Shown piece after piece: positions 33,624-45,814 of a DNA stretch of 64,000 bases. The stretch comes from Thuidium tamariscinum (taxonomy: Eukaryota > Streptophyta > Bryopsida > Hypnales > Thuidiaceae), in NCBI GenBank assembly GCA_947034885.2, contig OX344757.2, positions 19,834,001-19,898,000 of the forward strand, read 5' to 3'. A program made the position numbers and the translations under genes. The notes under the pieces were generated by a model. The model did no database searches and had not been told where the DNA came from. It worked only from the letters and a program-made list of their open reading frames with translations. The stretch's first letter is position 1; every line of letters starts with the position of its first letter.

Positions 33624-33905
33624 TGTGTTGATAGGTTCTTTAAAAAAATTAAGGAAATACAATTGTAAGCCATAGCAAGATGTAACTTGACTAGAAGTAG
33701 AATTTACTCCAAAGGTGATGGATTCCTTAAAAAAAATTAAGAAAACATCTTACGGCTAAAAGCTAAAGCAAGATGTAACTTGAAAAGAAGTAGCATTTAC
33801 TCCAAGGGTGATGGGTTCCTTAAAAAGAAACTAAGAAATCATCTTATAGCTAAAAGCTATAGCAAGATATAACTTGAAAAGAAATAGCATTTATTCCAAT
33901 GGTGA
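33624..33905. repeat. 94-bp tandem repeat, three units
   Basis: The anchor agcaagatgtaacttga (agcaagatataacttga in the last) lies at 33674, 33767 and 33861. Each unit includes ggttccttaaaa or gattccttaaaa and agaagtagcatttactccaa. Confidence 0.9.
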
Positions 33906-36306
33906 ATCCTCTTTGGTGGCAAAGAATCCACTAGTAAAATAGGCAATATAATGTACAATTCCCTAAACCTTTTTCATTTTTCTATTGCATATTAATATAC
34001 ATTTGAATGAAATATGATTTCACAGTTTTCTTTGGATTTTAGTTGTTGTGAACTTGTTGTTTTGGACAAGACAACATTATTTTTAGCCCCAAGGCTAGTT
34101 CAAAACACTTGTACTAAAAGCAAGGCTAAATTTTTTTTTTTTTTTTTTTTTAACAAATTCAAATAAAGGATCCTTCAATTAACTTGTTAGAGTGACCCTC
34201 CTAAAATTTCATAGTAAAAAACTTTATCAATTGCAAGATCATGATGCTTGAATTTCAAAAAGAAGTATTCTCAACTCTTCCCATGTGGTTTAGTTTCATC
34301 TTTCAAACTCTTCTCACAAAAATGTTATGAAAGTTAGTATAAATTTTGGCAATTCTAAATTTTTTGATGATATTGAAAATCATAATTTAATTTGGAGGGA
34401 TTAGTTGAATCAATTATGTTTATTGTGAACTCTAGTCTTGGTACCAAAAATTTGAAGTTGAAAATGCATCATTCAATTTTAAAATAGAAGTTAAAAGCAT
34501 TGTTCTATTCAACAAATATTTCAATGGGCATTAAGATGTAACAATGGTTGATGTTGCAAACTATATAGTTCCCTCTACAATACCCGAAAGCAATGATACA
34601 AACATCCTATTTTATCATTCAATTTTTTGGGCATAATATAAATTATAATTGATGTTTTTCATCTTGCATTATAAACATTCAATTCTCAAGCAATTCCAAT
34701 CAAGCATACCAAATTTGGATTTCAAAAAAGCAAAATTCCGTTTTGGAGGAATTTTTTAAATCCATAGTTTTACACAATAATTGATTGAATAACATTGGTG
34801 ATGAATTTTTTTAAATTTAATTGCATATATATGTAGGAAACATACACACATGTATCTTTCATGTCAAAAAACACCCCATTAAGTAATAAAAATATGATCT
34901 ATAAATATTCAATGTGAGTTGTTGTTTGACTAAATTATTTAAGAGATATCTCTATAATTTAACTAAATTTTGATAAATCTCTATACTAAATTTTATAGTA
35001 ATGTGTTATATGTTGCATGCTACAACTTTTGTACAAGGTAAACTACTCCATTCCATGCCAAATGGGAGCAAGCCCATTGTGGGCAAAATTTTATTAGTGG
35101 TATACATTTAAGTTGTGAAATGTATACTACTAATATAATTTTATCTACAACCAGCAGTTGGTGCTTGCTATGCTATGCATTCATCATTAGAATTTTATAA
35201 GAATTTTCATATATTAGATAGATTGCAAAACAAAAATTTCAAAAAATCTTCAAATAAAAATGAATAAAATCTTTGTATAATTTTTTTATAAGTAAACATA
35301 TATTGAAATGTACAATAGTAATTTATTGAATGATGAATGAAACATATGCAATGGTGAATACTATAAGAGATACACATACATTAGAATGCATTAGAAATTT
35401 GACTCCATTGTTACAAAAAATGGCAACCCAAATTGAAGAATTGAAAAGAAAAACTTATAAATCTCAAAAACTTTGTGAACAACTTAATTGTTGTGAAATC
35501 CAAAATTGCTTCAATTGAATATATTTCTCAAAATCATTTGGTAGTAGCAATAGAATATTGAAATCATGAAAGCTGAAAGCTCACAAAAGCACAAAATCAT
35601 AGAAGTACAAAGCAACGGTGCTAATATGTGAGCCTAAGAATGCGAGCTTGTGAGCATTGAGCCTACAATATAGGTACCTATAATATAGATACCACACACT
35701 ATAGAAGGTATATGTATCAAAAACACCTATAATATGAATATTTGTAACATATATATCCTATAATCATATATGGTTTCTATAGGATATACACCTATAATAT
35801 AGGTGTGTAGTATTCTAGGCTCATGGGCTTACACTCCTATGCTCACATAATAGCAACCCTCAAGTGCAAAGAAGTATAAAGCCAAGAGAAGCAATGGATT
35901 TTTTACCTCTATAATATCGTTCTACAAATCTTCTTTAATATCACTTTAATTGCAACAACTACATTATTTTTATAATATCACCCTTTGTAAAAAGTGATAC
36001 TACAAAAGTGATTGCGAACTGCTACTCTATTTTTGTAATATCACATTGTGTGAAAATACGATTTCTTCGTATACATGATTGAAAATATTTTTATAGAATA
36101 TTTAAAATAATTATTTTAAAGACTTATTGAAATCATTATCATACATTCTATTCAAATATATCAAAATTTTATTAATGTGTGATACAATGAATGTGTAGCA
36201 TAGCAAGTACAAGCCCTTAGTATTAATGGTGGCATTTGTGATATTACAAAAGAGATTTATGATTTTAGTAGTATGATAGTATGATGGGCTGCCCACAACT
36301 GAGGCG
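33906..36306. other. AT-rich DNA upstream of the piggyBac frame, no gene seen
   Basis: Includes a pure T run near 34131-34152 and degenerate cctataatatag repeats at about 35660-35815. No convincing piggyBac terminal repeat with TTAA could be found by eye in the last kilobase before the transposase. Confidence 0.45.
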
Positions 36307-38476
36307 ATGCGGCCGACGGTGGAGGGGGTCTGCCAGAATGCGCATCCCGATATCGAAATAGCAGTGAGGCCGACAGAAAAGAGGGATGCGCAGCAACTTC
36401 GAACCTACACAAGCCCAACTCAGGGACTACAAGATGAGCTTGTTATTCCACCACACTCATTTCCAATGCCAGTGAAGATACCAAACGACTGCCTGAACAG
36501 TGAAAATAGATGCAATGAAGAAGAAGAAGATGAGGAGAACAACGGCTTCAGTCTAGGGCTGGCCACTTATTCCTACGTTCACGAGGTGACAAAGGAAGAA
36601 ATGTACTTTGTGATTATGAAAAATAAAACTACACTTGCATTGCAGAAATCCAATGTGCACGAAATTCTGCGTGATGAAGAAGAAAACCATGACTCTGAAA
36701 GTGAAAGTACAGATTGTGAAGGTTGCAGAGACTCCTCTTGCGACAACGTAAACGGTAGCGAGGGGTCTAGCGAGACCTCGTTCAATGAAATCAACTTAGA
36801 TGGCGAAGAAATAGACGACGATGACGATGACTGGTACAACGCACCCGTCTCCCATATGCAGTCGAAGTCAAGCTTTCTTTCACGCCGGAAGTCCATGAAT
36901 GACTTCGTCGACGTCTCCCTCTCTGGATCAGTACCAACGCGGCCGCAAACCAGAGCGTCCACAAAAGGAGCGTCCACTGAAGGAGCGGCAACACAGGAGG
37001 AACCTGCTGGTGAAGACAACCGACTCCCGCTGGAGCTTCTTCTCCACAACACACCTGACAGAAAGACGCAGCAGTCCAAAAGCGGCCGAAGCTTCAAACG
37101 CCGGATGGTGTCAATTGACACTGAATTGGAGTTTAGCGGCGGCCGTGCTGAAGGAGTTGCGGTTGGGAGGGTGGCAGGGTCTGCGGCCAAAGGCAGAGGC
37201 AGAGGTTGCCATGGCCGGCCTACTTGGGGTGGAGGGTCTCCAGCAACTCCAAAGACTGAGAACATAAAAGAGGACTATGCTCCATCCACATGGAGCAAGA
37301 AGTACATGAATTTCAACCTTGAAGTTAAAACTTTCTGTGGCCCATTCCCAGGCTTCACTCAAGAGTGGGATCAAATCCCATCCCTTCTTCAATTATTTGG
37401 GCTTTTTTGGACAATTCAAACATTGAGGCGTATATGTGCGGAAACAAATAGATATGCAACCGAGAAATTGAGGAGGGTGAAATGTGGTGTTGAAAATGCT
37501 ATGGGCCCCAATGATTATGAGACATACACCTGTGGTGGCATTGGATGGAAATCAATAGATGTGGCAGAGTTGAAGGTCTTCTTTGCTATTTCTTTGTATA
37601 TGGGACTAAAAAAACTTCCCAATGTACGTATGTATTGGAGGAAGTCGGATCCATTATTGTATTGCCATGTTATATCCCAACTTCTATCACGCAACCGTTT
37701 CTTATTACTATCGAAGTGCCTACACATCACTAACCCATCTTCTATTTGCCTAGACCGTAAAAGTCCAAGCTATGACAAAGTGAATAAAGTGAGGTGGTTA
37801 TTGAATGAATTGCATGATCAATGCAAGGCCTTATGGAATAATGGGGAGAAAATCACCATCGACGAAATGATGGTTCGTTATAAAGGCGTGTATTGCCCCG
37901 TAAGGCAATATATGCCCAATAAGCCCGAGAAATGGGGACTCAAAATTTGGTGTTTGGCGGATTCCATGTCACGTTTTGTGAGTAACTTTGATGTTTATTG
38001 TAGAGCATCAATAGAAACTGTGGAGGCCCCTAAATCCAAGAAAGGTGAGCCAAAGATGGGCCAAAAGGTAGTAGAAGCATTGCTTCTAGGGTTGGAAGGT
38101 CGAAACCATGTAGAAGTGATGGATAACTTTTTTACAAGTGTGGAATTGTTTCGTGATTTGGAGCGGGGAGGTACATATGCCACGGGTACTCTTCGAAGCA
38201 ACCACATAGGGCTTCCTAATTTTGTGAAGGACCAAAAGACATTCAAGAAGTCAACACAAGGAAGTTTGGAGTGGGCAATGCACAATTCACGAAAGATGTG
38301 TGCAATTATGTGGATGGACAAGAAACCGGTGTGTTTATTATCTACTAGTGCCTTACCCCTATCATTTCCATGTGAGGTCGTGGAAGTCCCACGTCGAGTA
38401 GGTGGGAAAATTCACAAAATCAAGACATCGCCGGTTCATTTAGAGTACACAACCTTCATGCGTGGTGTTGACGTGG
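36307..38476 (+). pseudogene. PiggyBac-type (DDE_Tnp_1_7) transposase, 3' end cut by LTR insertion
   Basis: From ATG 36307 about 723 codons are open. Residues ~1-330 are low-complexity and charged, including acidic runs and a GRGRGCHGRP patch. From ~340 the piggyBac transposase domain begins. Catalytic positions are visible: D519 in TIDEMMVRYKG followed by RQYMPNKPEKWGLK, D606 in VMDNFFTS, and D722 in MRGVD (GGVDxxD in the family). At 38477, right after D722, the retrotransposon LTR starts, and the apparent TGA stop at 38479-38481 belongs to the LTR. The remaining catalytic-domain end and the C-terminal Cys-rich region that the family usually carries are therefore missing here. Before interruption the frame has no premature stop or frameshift, so the transposase was intact or nearly so when hit. 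Confidence 0.92.
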
Positions 38477-38836
38477 TGTGAGCCCTCGAGATGGCACTCA
38501 GGACTCTGGGTCCATTTTTCGCGATTAAATGGTGAAAATTAGTCAAAATATTCAAGAAAAAAACATAAAAAGAGTATTGAGGGAGTTTTGGTGTCAGTCT
38601 ATGCCAAAATGGTGGAAAACCAACTTAGATGGTGAAAAATTCCTATTACTAGAAATTGGAATCATTCTAAGTCTCCAAAGCAAGTATATGTGAAGAATTA
38701 GTAATTCCGAGAGAAATAAGGAATAGAGAGTAAGTCAATCCTAGCAATTGTCTGTGCAAAGTCAACCTTTTAAGGATGCACACGACATACTAACTAAGCT
38801 AAAAGAGTCTACTACGAGCCTAGAAGAGTTACCAGG

Positions 38837-40748
38837 TGTCGCAACCTAGAATACAAGTTTTTATTATTTAGGACAGAATTAGGAACAAAAGATCCAATCT
38901 TAGCAAATTTTTCTGATTCTTTGAGAGAGAACTAGATGAATGACTAAGATTAATGATGAGTGGAAAGTAGAATAGTCTTATAGAGATAAATTGGTTAAGC
39001 TAGGAATTTGTATTTCCCAATCGGACCGGAAACCGAAGACCGGAACCAGAGACCGGAAACTGAAGGAGGATCCTATAGAAAAATTACTAAGGATTTGGTG
39101 GGACTTCAAGAGTATGTCCGGGGATAGAAATAGAATGGGAGGAAAGTCTATAAGCTGATGTGATACATCAGCTCATCCAACCTTGGGAGAAAGCACAGTC
39201 CGGTCAAGATCCGGATTAGAGCCAAGCGAGACCGGAACAGGAGACCGGAACCCGGATCATGACTCAAGACCGAATGTTACTACTCCTCAGTAATTTAAGG
39301 AGAAAGGAAAGATTCCAAAGAAAAGGCTGCAGTTGCAATCCAGGTATCAATCAGTAGGAAGCAACCAGCTATAGAAGGGTCCACCAAGCATGTGGGTTTT
39401 CCCCCCAAAATAGATAAAAAGGTAGTTGTAATTAGCAACTAGAGTAGGTAGAATAATTTTAGGAGCAGATGAATTTGAAAGTGGTAGTAGGTAGAAAATA
39501 GTTAGCAAGTTACTTTTGAGCTGGATTCACTTGGACCGGATTCACCTAGACCGGACCAGATCCAGATTTATAGGATCTGAGATCCACTTTTTGTGGGATT
39601 TTCAGAAGTCAACGAGCCCAAGTTGTAAGGGAATGTAACGTGGCATTCTCTGGGCTGATGTTGATTCCCCTTGTACTTTTAGGTTATTCTTGGAGTTGTG
39701 TAGTATTTAAATCCGAGTTGTAGTTGAATCCGGTGTGTAGTTCCATATCTTGTTTTCCCAAGTTTTTGTGTTGCAAATACAAATCAGACCTTTTCTGATT
39801 CACTCTGAAGTGGACTGTGTACACTTGACCCTGTCAAAGTCTTGTTGGGACGGTTAGGATTGCAACCTTGGGTGGAGAGGAGGTGCGCCCGGATTCTGAG
39901 TTTATCCGGTCTCTGGACCTGAAGTGAATTCGGTTTTGATAGGGAATTTGTGTGGGATCTCTCAGTATAATTTGGAGCAGGTCTGGGGAGTAATTATTGG
40001 AGATAGACACTTGTAGAATCTGGGTTTGAGATCGGGAGCGTCCGACCAAATGCCAATTGAAAGGTGATCCGGTCTCTGTAGATGAAAGAAGGACTAGTGA
40101 AGGATATAGCTCTCTCATGCAAGCTACCGCCCTTATTCTGCCAAGATGCAGGACTAACTCAGTAATCTGTCGTTGTAGTAATTGTTAGGAGCAGACAGGA
40201 GTGCTTGCGTGACCTGCTGGACCAGATCCGTTCCGGTCCAGTTGTGAAGTATTCCGGTCTGGTAGGATTTATTTTGTTATCTTTCTTCTTTTTATTTTTA
40301 TAGTGGAACTTCTGACACTTTAAAACTTGAAGGGTAGGAGTAAGCTTCCTTCCTGAACGCCCAAACAAGCAGATCCCTCTCGTTACAGAGGTTAAACCTA
40401 CACTTGGTCACTTATTTAGAGACCAGACCAGATCTTAGTTTCCGGTCTCCGATCCCATATTCAGAAAGAATAGTTAGAAAAATCTAAACATGTAGGTATA
40501 AGTGGAGAAGAAACTCTCTGCAGTCAGAAGTGTGATCCTATTCCGGTCCAGAAGTAAAAACCAGGAAGTGTTCAGACCGGGACCGGATTAGTCTTTGCTT
40601 GGGTTTTGTTGTGACTACCATTATAGTATTCCGGTCTTTCGTCAACTTTCGACCAAATCTCTTGGGAACGATACACGAGTCACTTTAAGGCTAATTTAGT
40701 GCATTCTAACGCCTTAGAGAAGGAATTGTGCTTTCCTGTGCTACGACA
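38837..40748 (+). mobile_element. Nested solo LTR, 1912 bp, TSD CCAGG
   Basis: Begins TGTCGCAACCTAG and ends GCTACGACA, flanked on both sides by CCAGG (38832-38836, 40749-40753). The uninterrupted sister LTR at 60617 reads accagggctta at this point, giving the empty site exactly. A TATA-like TATTTAAA lies at 39704-39711. The sequence is rich in ccggacc/gaccgga words. No primer site, coding region or second LTR is seen inside, so a solo LTR from a different family is the best reading; a small non-autonomous element is less likely. Confidence 0.93.
39704..39711 (+). promoter_or_regulatory. TATA-like box of the nested 1.9-kb solo LTR
   Basis: TATTTAAA about 1040 bases before the LTR end. Position and context fit an LTR promoter; activity is inferred. 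Confidence 0.45.
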
Positions 40749-41956
40749 CCAGGGCTTAATTTCAAATTTGGAATAAATTGAATTTAAAGGTAAAACCACT
40801 ACAATGGATTTGGAGAGTTCGAATTTCACGAGACAAAAGATGGAGGATTGGAGATTGAAGACTACAGAGAGGTGTTCCAAGGGTAGGAGCATGCCAAGAG
40901 CGAACAAGAATCAAACAATTGTCCAAGATTCCCGGGCATCGGGAATTAAATTGTCCAATTAGGCAAAGTAATTCCAAATTACTAAAATTAAAAAGGTGCA
41001 AGGTTGCGTGGGACTTACACCAAGAATCTAGGAGTGCTCTAGATGTTACCCAATTTATTTCGAATTTTACCGAAATTCCACGTTGACTCCATGGGAAGTC
41101 AACCGCACATAGAAATGTTCATAAAATCATAGAAATTACGTATGATGCGGTAAAATCTCACTAAAAATTAGGATAGGTTTTTGTGTGCTTAATAAGCGCC
41201 CGGTCAAGTTTGAAGACATTCCGACATTCCCAACTACCAAAACCAGCATCGACATCGAAATTCACTAGAAGTTACAAGTTGGCGGCGGGTTGACCGGCGT
41301 ATCAGGAGCAAATGATGTCCGATTGTCGCAAATAAGGAGTCATTCCTTACTCTCACGGACATTCCTAACGACCTTGGCTTGACAGATTCATCAAATTGCG
41401 CAAATCCTAAAAGTTAGATTTTTGACTTTTAATTGGAGTTACCGTAATTCCAATTTGGGCGCGCAAATGGCCTAGGAGTGAGGGGTTAGGGGTCCCTTAG
41501 GCTAATTGGGGTCTTCTGAAGACAATGGCACAGACGGTTTTCCGTTTCGAGTTGTTCCCTAAAAGATAGAGAGGGTCAGCTCTTAGTTTGACTTTTTAAT
41601 CGTTAATTGCGGTTAATTAGAAGTGATTTTGGAAATATCTCTTGGAAAATCAAAGATTGGATTTGGTCAAGATCTCTTTCTTGCGTAAAAAGCCATCTTT
41701 GGGCTAAAGAAAGACAATTTCCGAAATGACTTTGGATTAATTCGCAAAATATCTAGGTAGATTAGGGTTAATTCCAAAATATTTTGGGTTAAGATCTTGG
41801 ATTTGATTTGGCCAAGATTTCTTTGACAAAATGGGGATGTTTTTAGAAATTTTCACCATTAAACAACTAATATTTTGGAATTACATTAGGGTAGTTTAGG
41901 GTAGGAAGTAACAAAGTGTCTTCACCGGCAATTACCGAGAGGGGCCCGGCCACGGG

Positions 41957-41963
41957 TATATAA
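41957..41963 (+). promoter_or_regulatory. TATA box of the 5' LTR
   Basis: TATATAA in the context cacgggtatataagggcccc. The same block is kept in the other two LTRs of the family, which supports a real promoter. Confidence 0.75.
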
Positions 41964-44269
41964 GGGCCCCCCTCGAGGTTGCCAGTACCCTTATTTTTCG
42001 CACCGACACTTTGTTCTTCCCACGTGCTACCGACATAGTCGGAGCACTACTTGGACCAAAAGACTTTGGCCAAGTTTGTTTTTTGTTGTGTTTGAATTTT
42101 GAAGGCTTAGGGCCCCTTCAACTATTTCTCAGTTCCCATTTGCTGTTGACAATCCAACTTCAACATCGTGAGTCACTACTAGTCTGTAGAAATTTCAAGC
42201 ATCGAGTACCAAAGTTCGGTTTAAACACTGTCATGTGTACCCCCTTTGGTGGCAAAATCTTGAAATACTAAGAAATTTTAAGAATTTAAAGTGAAAGTTT
42301 AGTTAAACACTGTCATGTGTACCTCCTTTTGCGAATAAAACTCTTAAAATACCATCCGTCCAACTTCTACGGCGAAGCTTTGAACTTAAGTCATTAGGGG
42401 AAGCAAGTCTATCTCTCCAAAACCACTCTTCGATTGTTCTCCTTCATTCCCAACCTATTCTTGTCTTGGAAAGGCAATTGATAAGACTTTGAATAGGAAA
42501 AGGTTTAGCCTTAATCATCCATTAGAATTTTCATTGCAATTTAACTCAAAATCCCAAAAAGTTAGTTATCTAGTTAGTTTGTTTCTTTTGCCAAAAATTA
42601 GTTTAGATCACAGAGAAAAAACCAAAAGGCCAGACCAGCAACGGCCAGACCCCCTCACCTCGCCGGCCAACCACTGCCGACCACGTGGTAGGGGCTCGGG
42701 GGCCTTACTGAGCCTGAACGAGGGCTTACTGAGCCTGATCGGGTGCCGAACTGGGAGCCAGGGTGGGTGCCGAAACTGGGAGCCAGGGGCTGGGTGCCGA
42801 AAACCTGGGAGCCAGGGGCTGGGTGCCGAAACTGGGAGCCAGGGAGTTGGGGTCATCCAGGGGTTGGAGTCCAAAAGAAACTCACATTCTATACAAGTGA
42901 GAATTCTCACCCAAATCTTTGTTACAATTATTTAAATTTTGGTCAAATCAAAGGAGAGTTACAAGAGAAAATCTAAACTCCTCACTTCAATTTCTCACCA
43001 AAAATTAAACAATTGCAACATCAAAGATCTTCGTCCATCTTTCCAAACTAAAAACTCCATAGCCATCACTCCCCTTACAAAAACTTGCAAAACATCTCGG
43101 AAGCAAAGTGAGGAGGAAGGAAGGGATTAGGAGAATTAAGGGAGGATTTGGCATTAAAAAATCAATTTCCTAAGAATCTTACTATTGAAATCTAATTCTT
43201 TATTCTCAACGTTGACCCCACCTTCTTTTAAAACTAATTGTTTTAGAATCTTACTATTGAATTGGCACTTATTCTAGGGAGTATGTTCTACATTCTTTGG
43301 TCGGTAGTTCTTCATTAGATTCTTAAAAGGTTTGGATTTTATGGTTTTGTTTTATTAGGCCTAATAAGCCAAAAAGGAAATAAACAAATTGACAACTAAT
43401 TTCCTTGCAAACTAACGCAAATTCAAAATTAATTAGATTTGAAAAGATTTGATGATAGTTTTTCGATTAAAATATTCTAATAAGCCAAAAAGGAAACAAA
43501 CAAATTGACAACTAATTTCGTTGGAATTAAAACAATTTCGAAAATCAATTGGATTTGAAAAGATTTGAAGGGAATTTCCACCCAAATTATTTTAATTCAA
43601 TTAGGAATTTCATCACATTAATTTTAAGAATTAAAGAAAATCAAAAACAACGAATAGTGAATTATTAGATTTCCATTGATTTCTTTAGAACCTTAACCAT
43701 TTAGGTAGACTAGTTAAATTGCAGTAATTCCTAATTACCGGGGATTTAGGAATTAAAAGAATTACGCAATTAAATTAAAGCTACATAACTTTAGTTTCTT
43801 TTAAAAAACAGGACCAAATTAATTGACCGACAACGTGCGAATTATTATGGATTAGATGGAGGGCCGGGATGAGTTCGATGGCGAGGTTGTAGGAGAATAT
43901 TTGCATATGATGATGTTCGACGACGGGACCATGGAGATTTACGCCGAGGAGGTAAACCGCTCACATTTGATTTTCATTCTCATTGTTTTACTGTTAAGTT
44001 TCTTTCTACCAAATGCTTGGAATTAAATTTAGGCACAAATAATATTCAATAGGCTAGAATAGAGTAGGATCGATTGGGTGAATTTTAGAATAGAATAAGA
44101 TAGAATTATAACCACAAAATTAGATTAGAACACTTTAAAAACGTGACTTAAAGAGTTCATTGCTTGGAAGGCTTTCTTTTTTATCCAATTAGAAAAAAAA
44201 CTCAATTAGACACAGGACCCGTGTGAAAAACTCTTAGCTCGAGGGTGGAGTTAGGAGCGCTCACATTTT

Positions 44270-44286
44270 TGGTGCGTCTGCCGGGA
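44270..44286 (+). promoter_or_regulatory. Primer-binding site of the retrotransposon
   Basis: TGGTGCGTCTGCCGGGA starts five bases after the 5' LTR. It resembles the TGGCGCCGTTGCCGGGG type complementary to tRNA-Asp 3' ends used by some plant Gypsy elements, with differences. The exact tRNA primer is not certain. Confidence 0.7.
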
Positions 44287-44407
44287 GTGACTAATTTCCA
44301 AATTAGCTCACTATCTAGGTTTAAAATTTTACTAGAAAGAGGATTAAGGATTGCTTGAAAAGAATTTATCTTCTTAAAAGCTCACTAGCCTCTCACTTTA
44401 AATTACA

Positions 44408-45422
44408 GGAGGGGTTCCAAGGCTTCATCCCACCAGAGCCCATACCGATCTTGAGGCCCTTCGATATTTGGTTGCTGACGAGGCGGGACTGACCTCGCAA
44501 GACCTATCCAAAGCCGCCCGAGACTCGTACCGATCCGGTACCGGACTAGTCTTTGCCCGTGGAGACATTGTTGCTGGGTCCGACTTTGTTTGAGATTTGG
44601 TATGAGTTTTGGAGTCAGTTGACTCACAGGTACTTATACGACCCCAACGCCTAAACACCATCCATTGTTCAGGCACACGCCGCAGGACACTTTGGAGTGG
44701 ACGAGGAGGAGATTCAACGTTGCCTCCTACTCTATTGGAAGCTTGTGTTAGCTTCGTGGAGATTTGAGAGGGCCTTCATCCACGAGTGTTAGAAGGCCGG
44801 CTATCCGGCCTACACCACTCTTGGTCTATTACCAGCAGCCCCTTACGTGGAGATCCGCTATCCAGGTCCCTTCGAAGTTGAGGTGGAGGGGCAGTTTCAA
44901 TTTGATACCCCAGTCTTTGACTCGACCAGGTTTCACGACAACCCTTACATTGATCGTCGTGAGTTCCGGGCATTTCACGGGGAGCATAGTGGGAGTGAGA
45001 GGTTGACCCTAGACTATTGCAGGGGCATCTCTACTCGACTGGTTCCGACGGAGCTTGGACCAGAGTCTCAGTTACTATACATTGCAGAGTATAGTACAGC
45101 TTGTGAGGCGTGTCAGGACGCAGAGGACTATCGAGTCTCTATGTACACCGCGCCAGGGGGTGAGTATGTCCACCGACCGGCGTTCCATCCACTTTTCTAC
45201 TTATATCCGAGCCGGAACTTGAGGACCCGCACCGACCGCATCGAGAACGCCACCTTCTTCAATAGCCAGGAGACTTAGGAGGAGCATCGGGTGGACATCG
45301 AGCGCGTGGAGAGCGAGCAGGCGCCGTACTTCTTCGAAGTCCGACCTTCGACGACGGAGATAGTCAGTACCTTGGTTTGTGCAGACAAGGTTATTCTAGC
45401 ACCGATAGGGCTTAGCAGCTAG
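44408..45422 (+). pseudogene. Extra broken reading frame between primer site and gag
   Basis: The frame reads GVPRLHPTRAHTDLEALRYL onward to about 44590, then after a one-base shift continues as EIWYEFWSQLTHRYLYDP to TAG at 45420. In-frame stops are TAA 44652, TAG 44790 and TAG 45276, all one C-to-T change from Gln codons. The longest open part is 44847-45278. It encodes a mixed charged/aromatic protein (e.g. TGAT-less EFRAFHGEHSGSERLTLDY) with no motif I recognise. It lies upstream of gag, where most plant Gypsy elements have only leader sequence, so it may be an extra ORF of this lineage. Confidence 0.55.
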
Positions 45423-45490
45423 CTCTATCAGTTACTATACTATCGTATTTGGCGTGGATTGGTTAGGATTTGCATGTATGTTCATATTAT

Positions 45491-45760
45491 CACTATAAGA
45501 AACCCCTCTTTTAGGTAACGAGCCCTAATTTTTTATAACGGATTTTGGGTGATGTCAATGTTGACAACTCAAAATTTTTATGTCGACAAAACTGTCCAAT
45601 GTAACATCAATGTCAACAGTCCAATGTTTTTATGTCAACATTGATGTTACATTGGACAGTTTTGTCGACATAAAAATTTTGAGTTGTCAACATTGACATC
45701 ACCCAAAATCCGTTATAAAAAATTAGGGCTCGTTACCTAAAACAAGGGTCCCTTATAGTG
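45491..45760. mobile_element. CACTA-type MITE, 270 bp, near-perfect hairpin
   Basis: Ends are CACTATAAGAAACCCC and its near complement ccttatagtg, flanked by TAT on both sides (45488-45490, 45761-45763), which fits the 3-bp duplication of the CACTA superfamily. The two 123-base arms (45491-45613, 45638-45760) pair almost perfectly around a 24-base loop. No coding capacity. A transcript of it would fold into a long double-stranded RNA. Confidence 0.9.
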
Positions 45761-45814
45761 TATGCTATATGATTGGATTGGATTTGTGTGAACCAAGACT
45801 TACATATGTCTTAA

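Larger units (their letters stand above)
38477..44265 (+). mobile_element. 5' LTR of a large Gypsy-like retrotransposon, split by a solo LTR
   Basis: Starts TGTGAGCCCTCGAGATGGC and ends GGAGCGCTCACA, so the ends are TG...CA with the inverted hexamer TGTGAG/CTCACA. Total length is 5789 bases; without the nested 1912-base solo LTR and its duplication it is about 3872. A TATA box lies at 41957-41963. A minisatellite of ~30-base units (gtgccgaaactgggagccag) lies at about 42725-42850. The five bases before it are CGTGG (38472-38476), inside the piggyBac frame. The primer-binding site follows at once, which marks this as a 5' LTR. Homologous LTRs are at 49692-54398 (minus) and 60617 onward. Confidence 0.93.

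Noticed and set aside
34131..34152. Poly-T run as a retroposon (SINE/LINE) tail
   Set aside because: No body with RNA polymerase III boxes or ORF2-like sequence and no target duplication was seen next to it.
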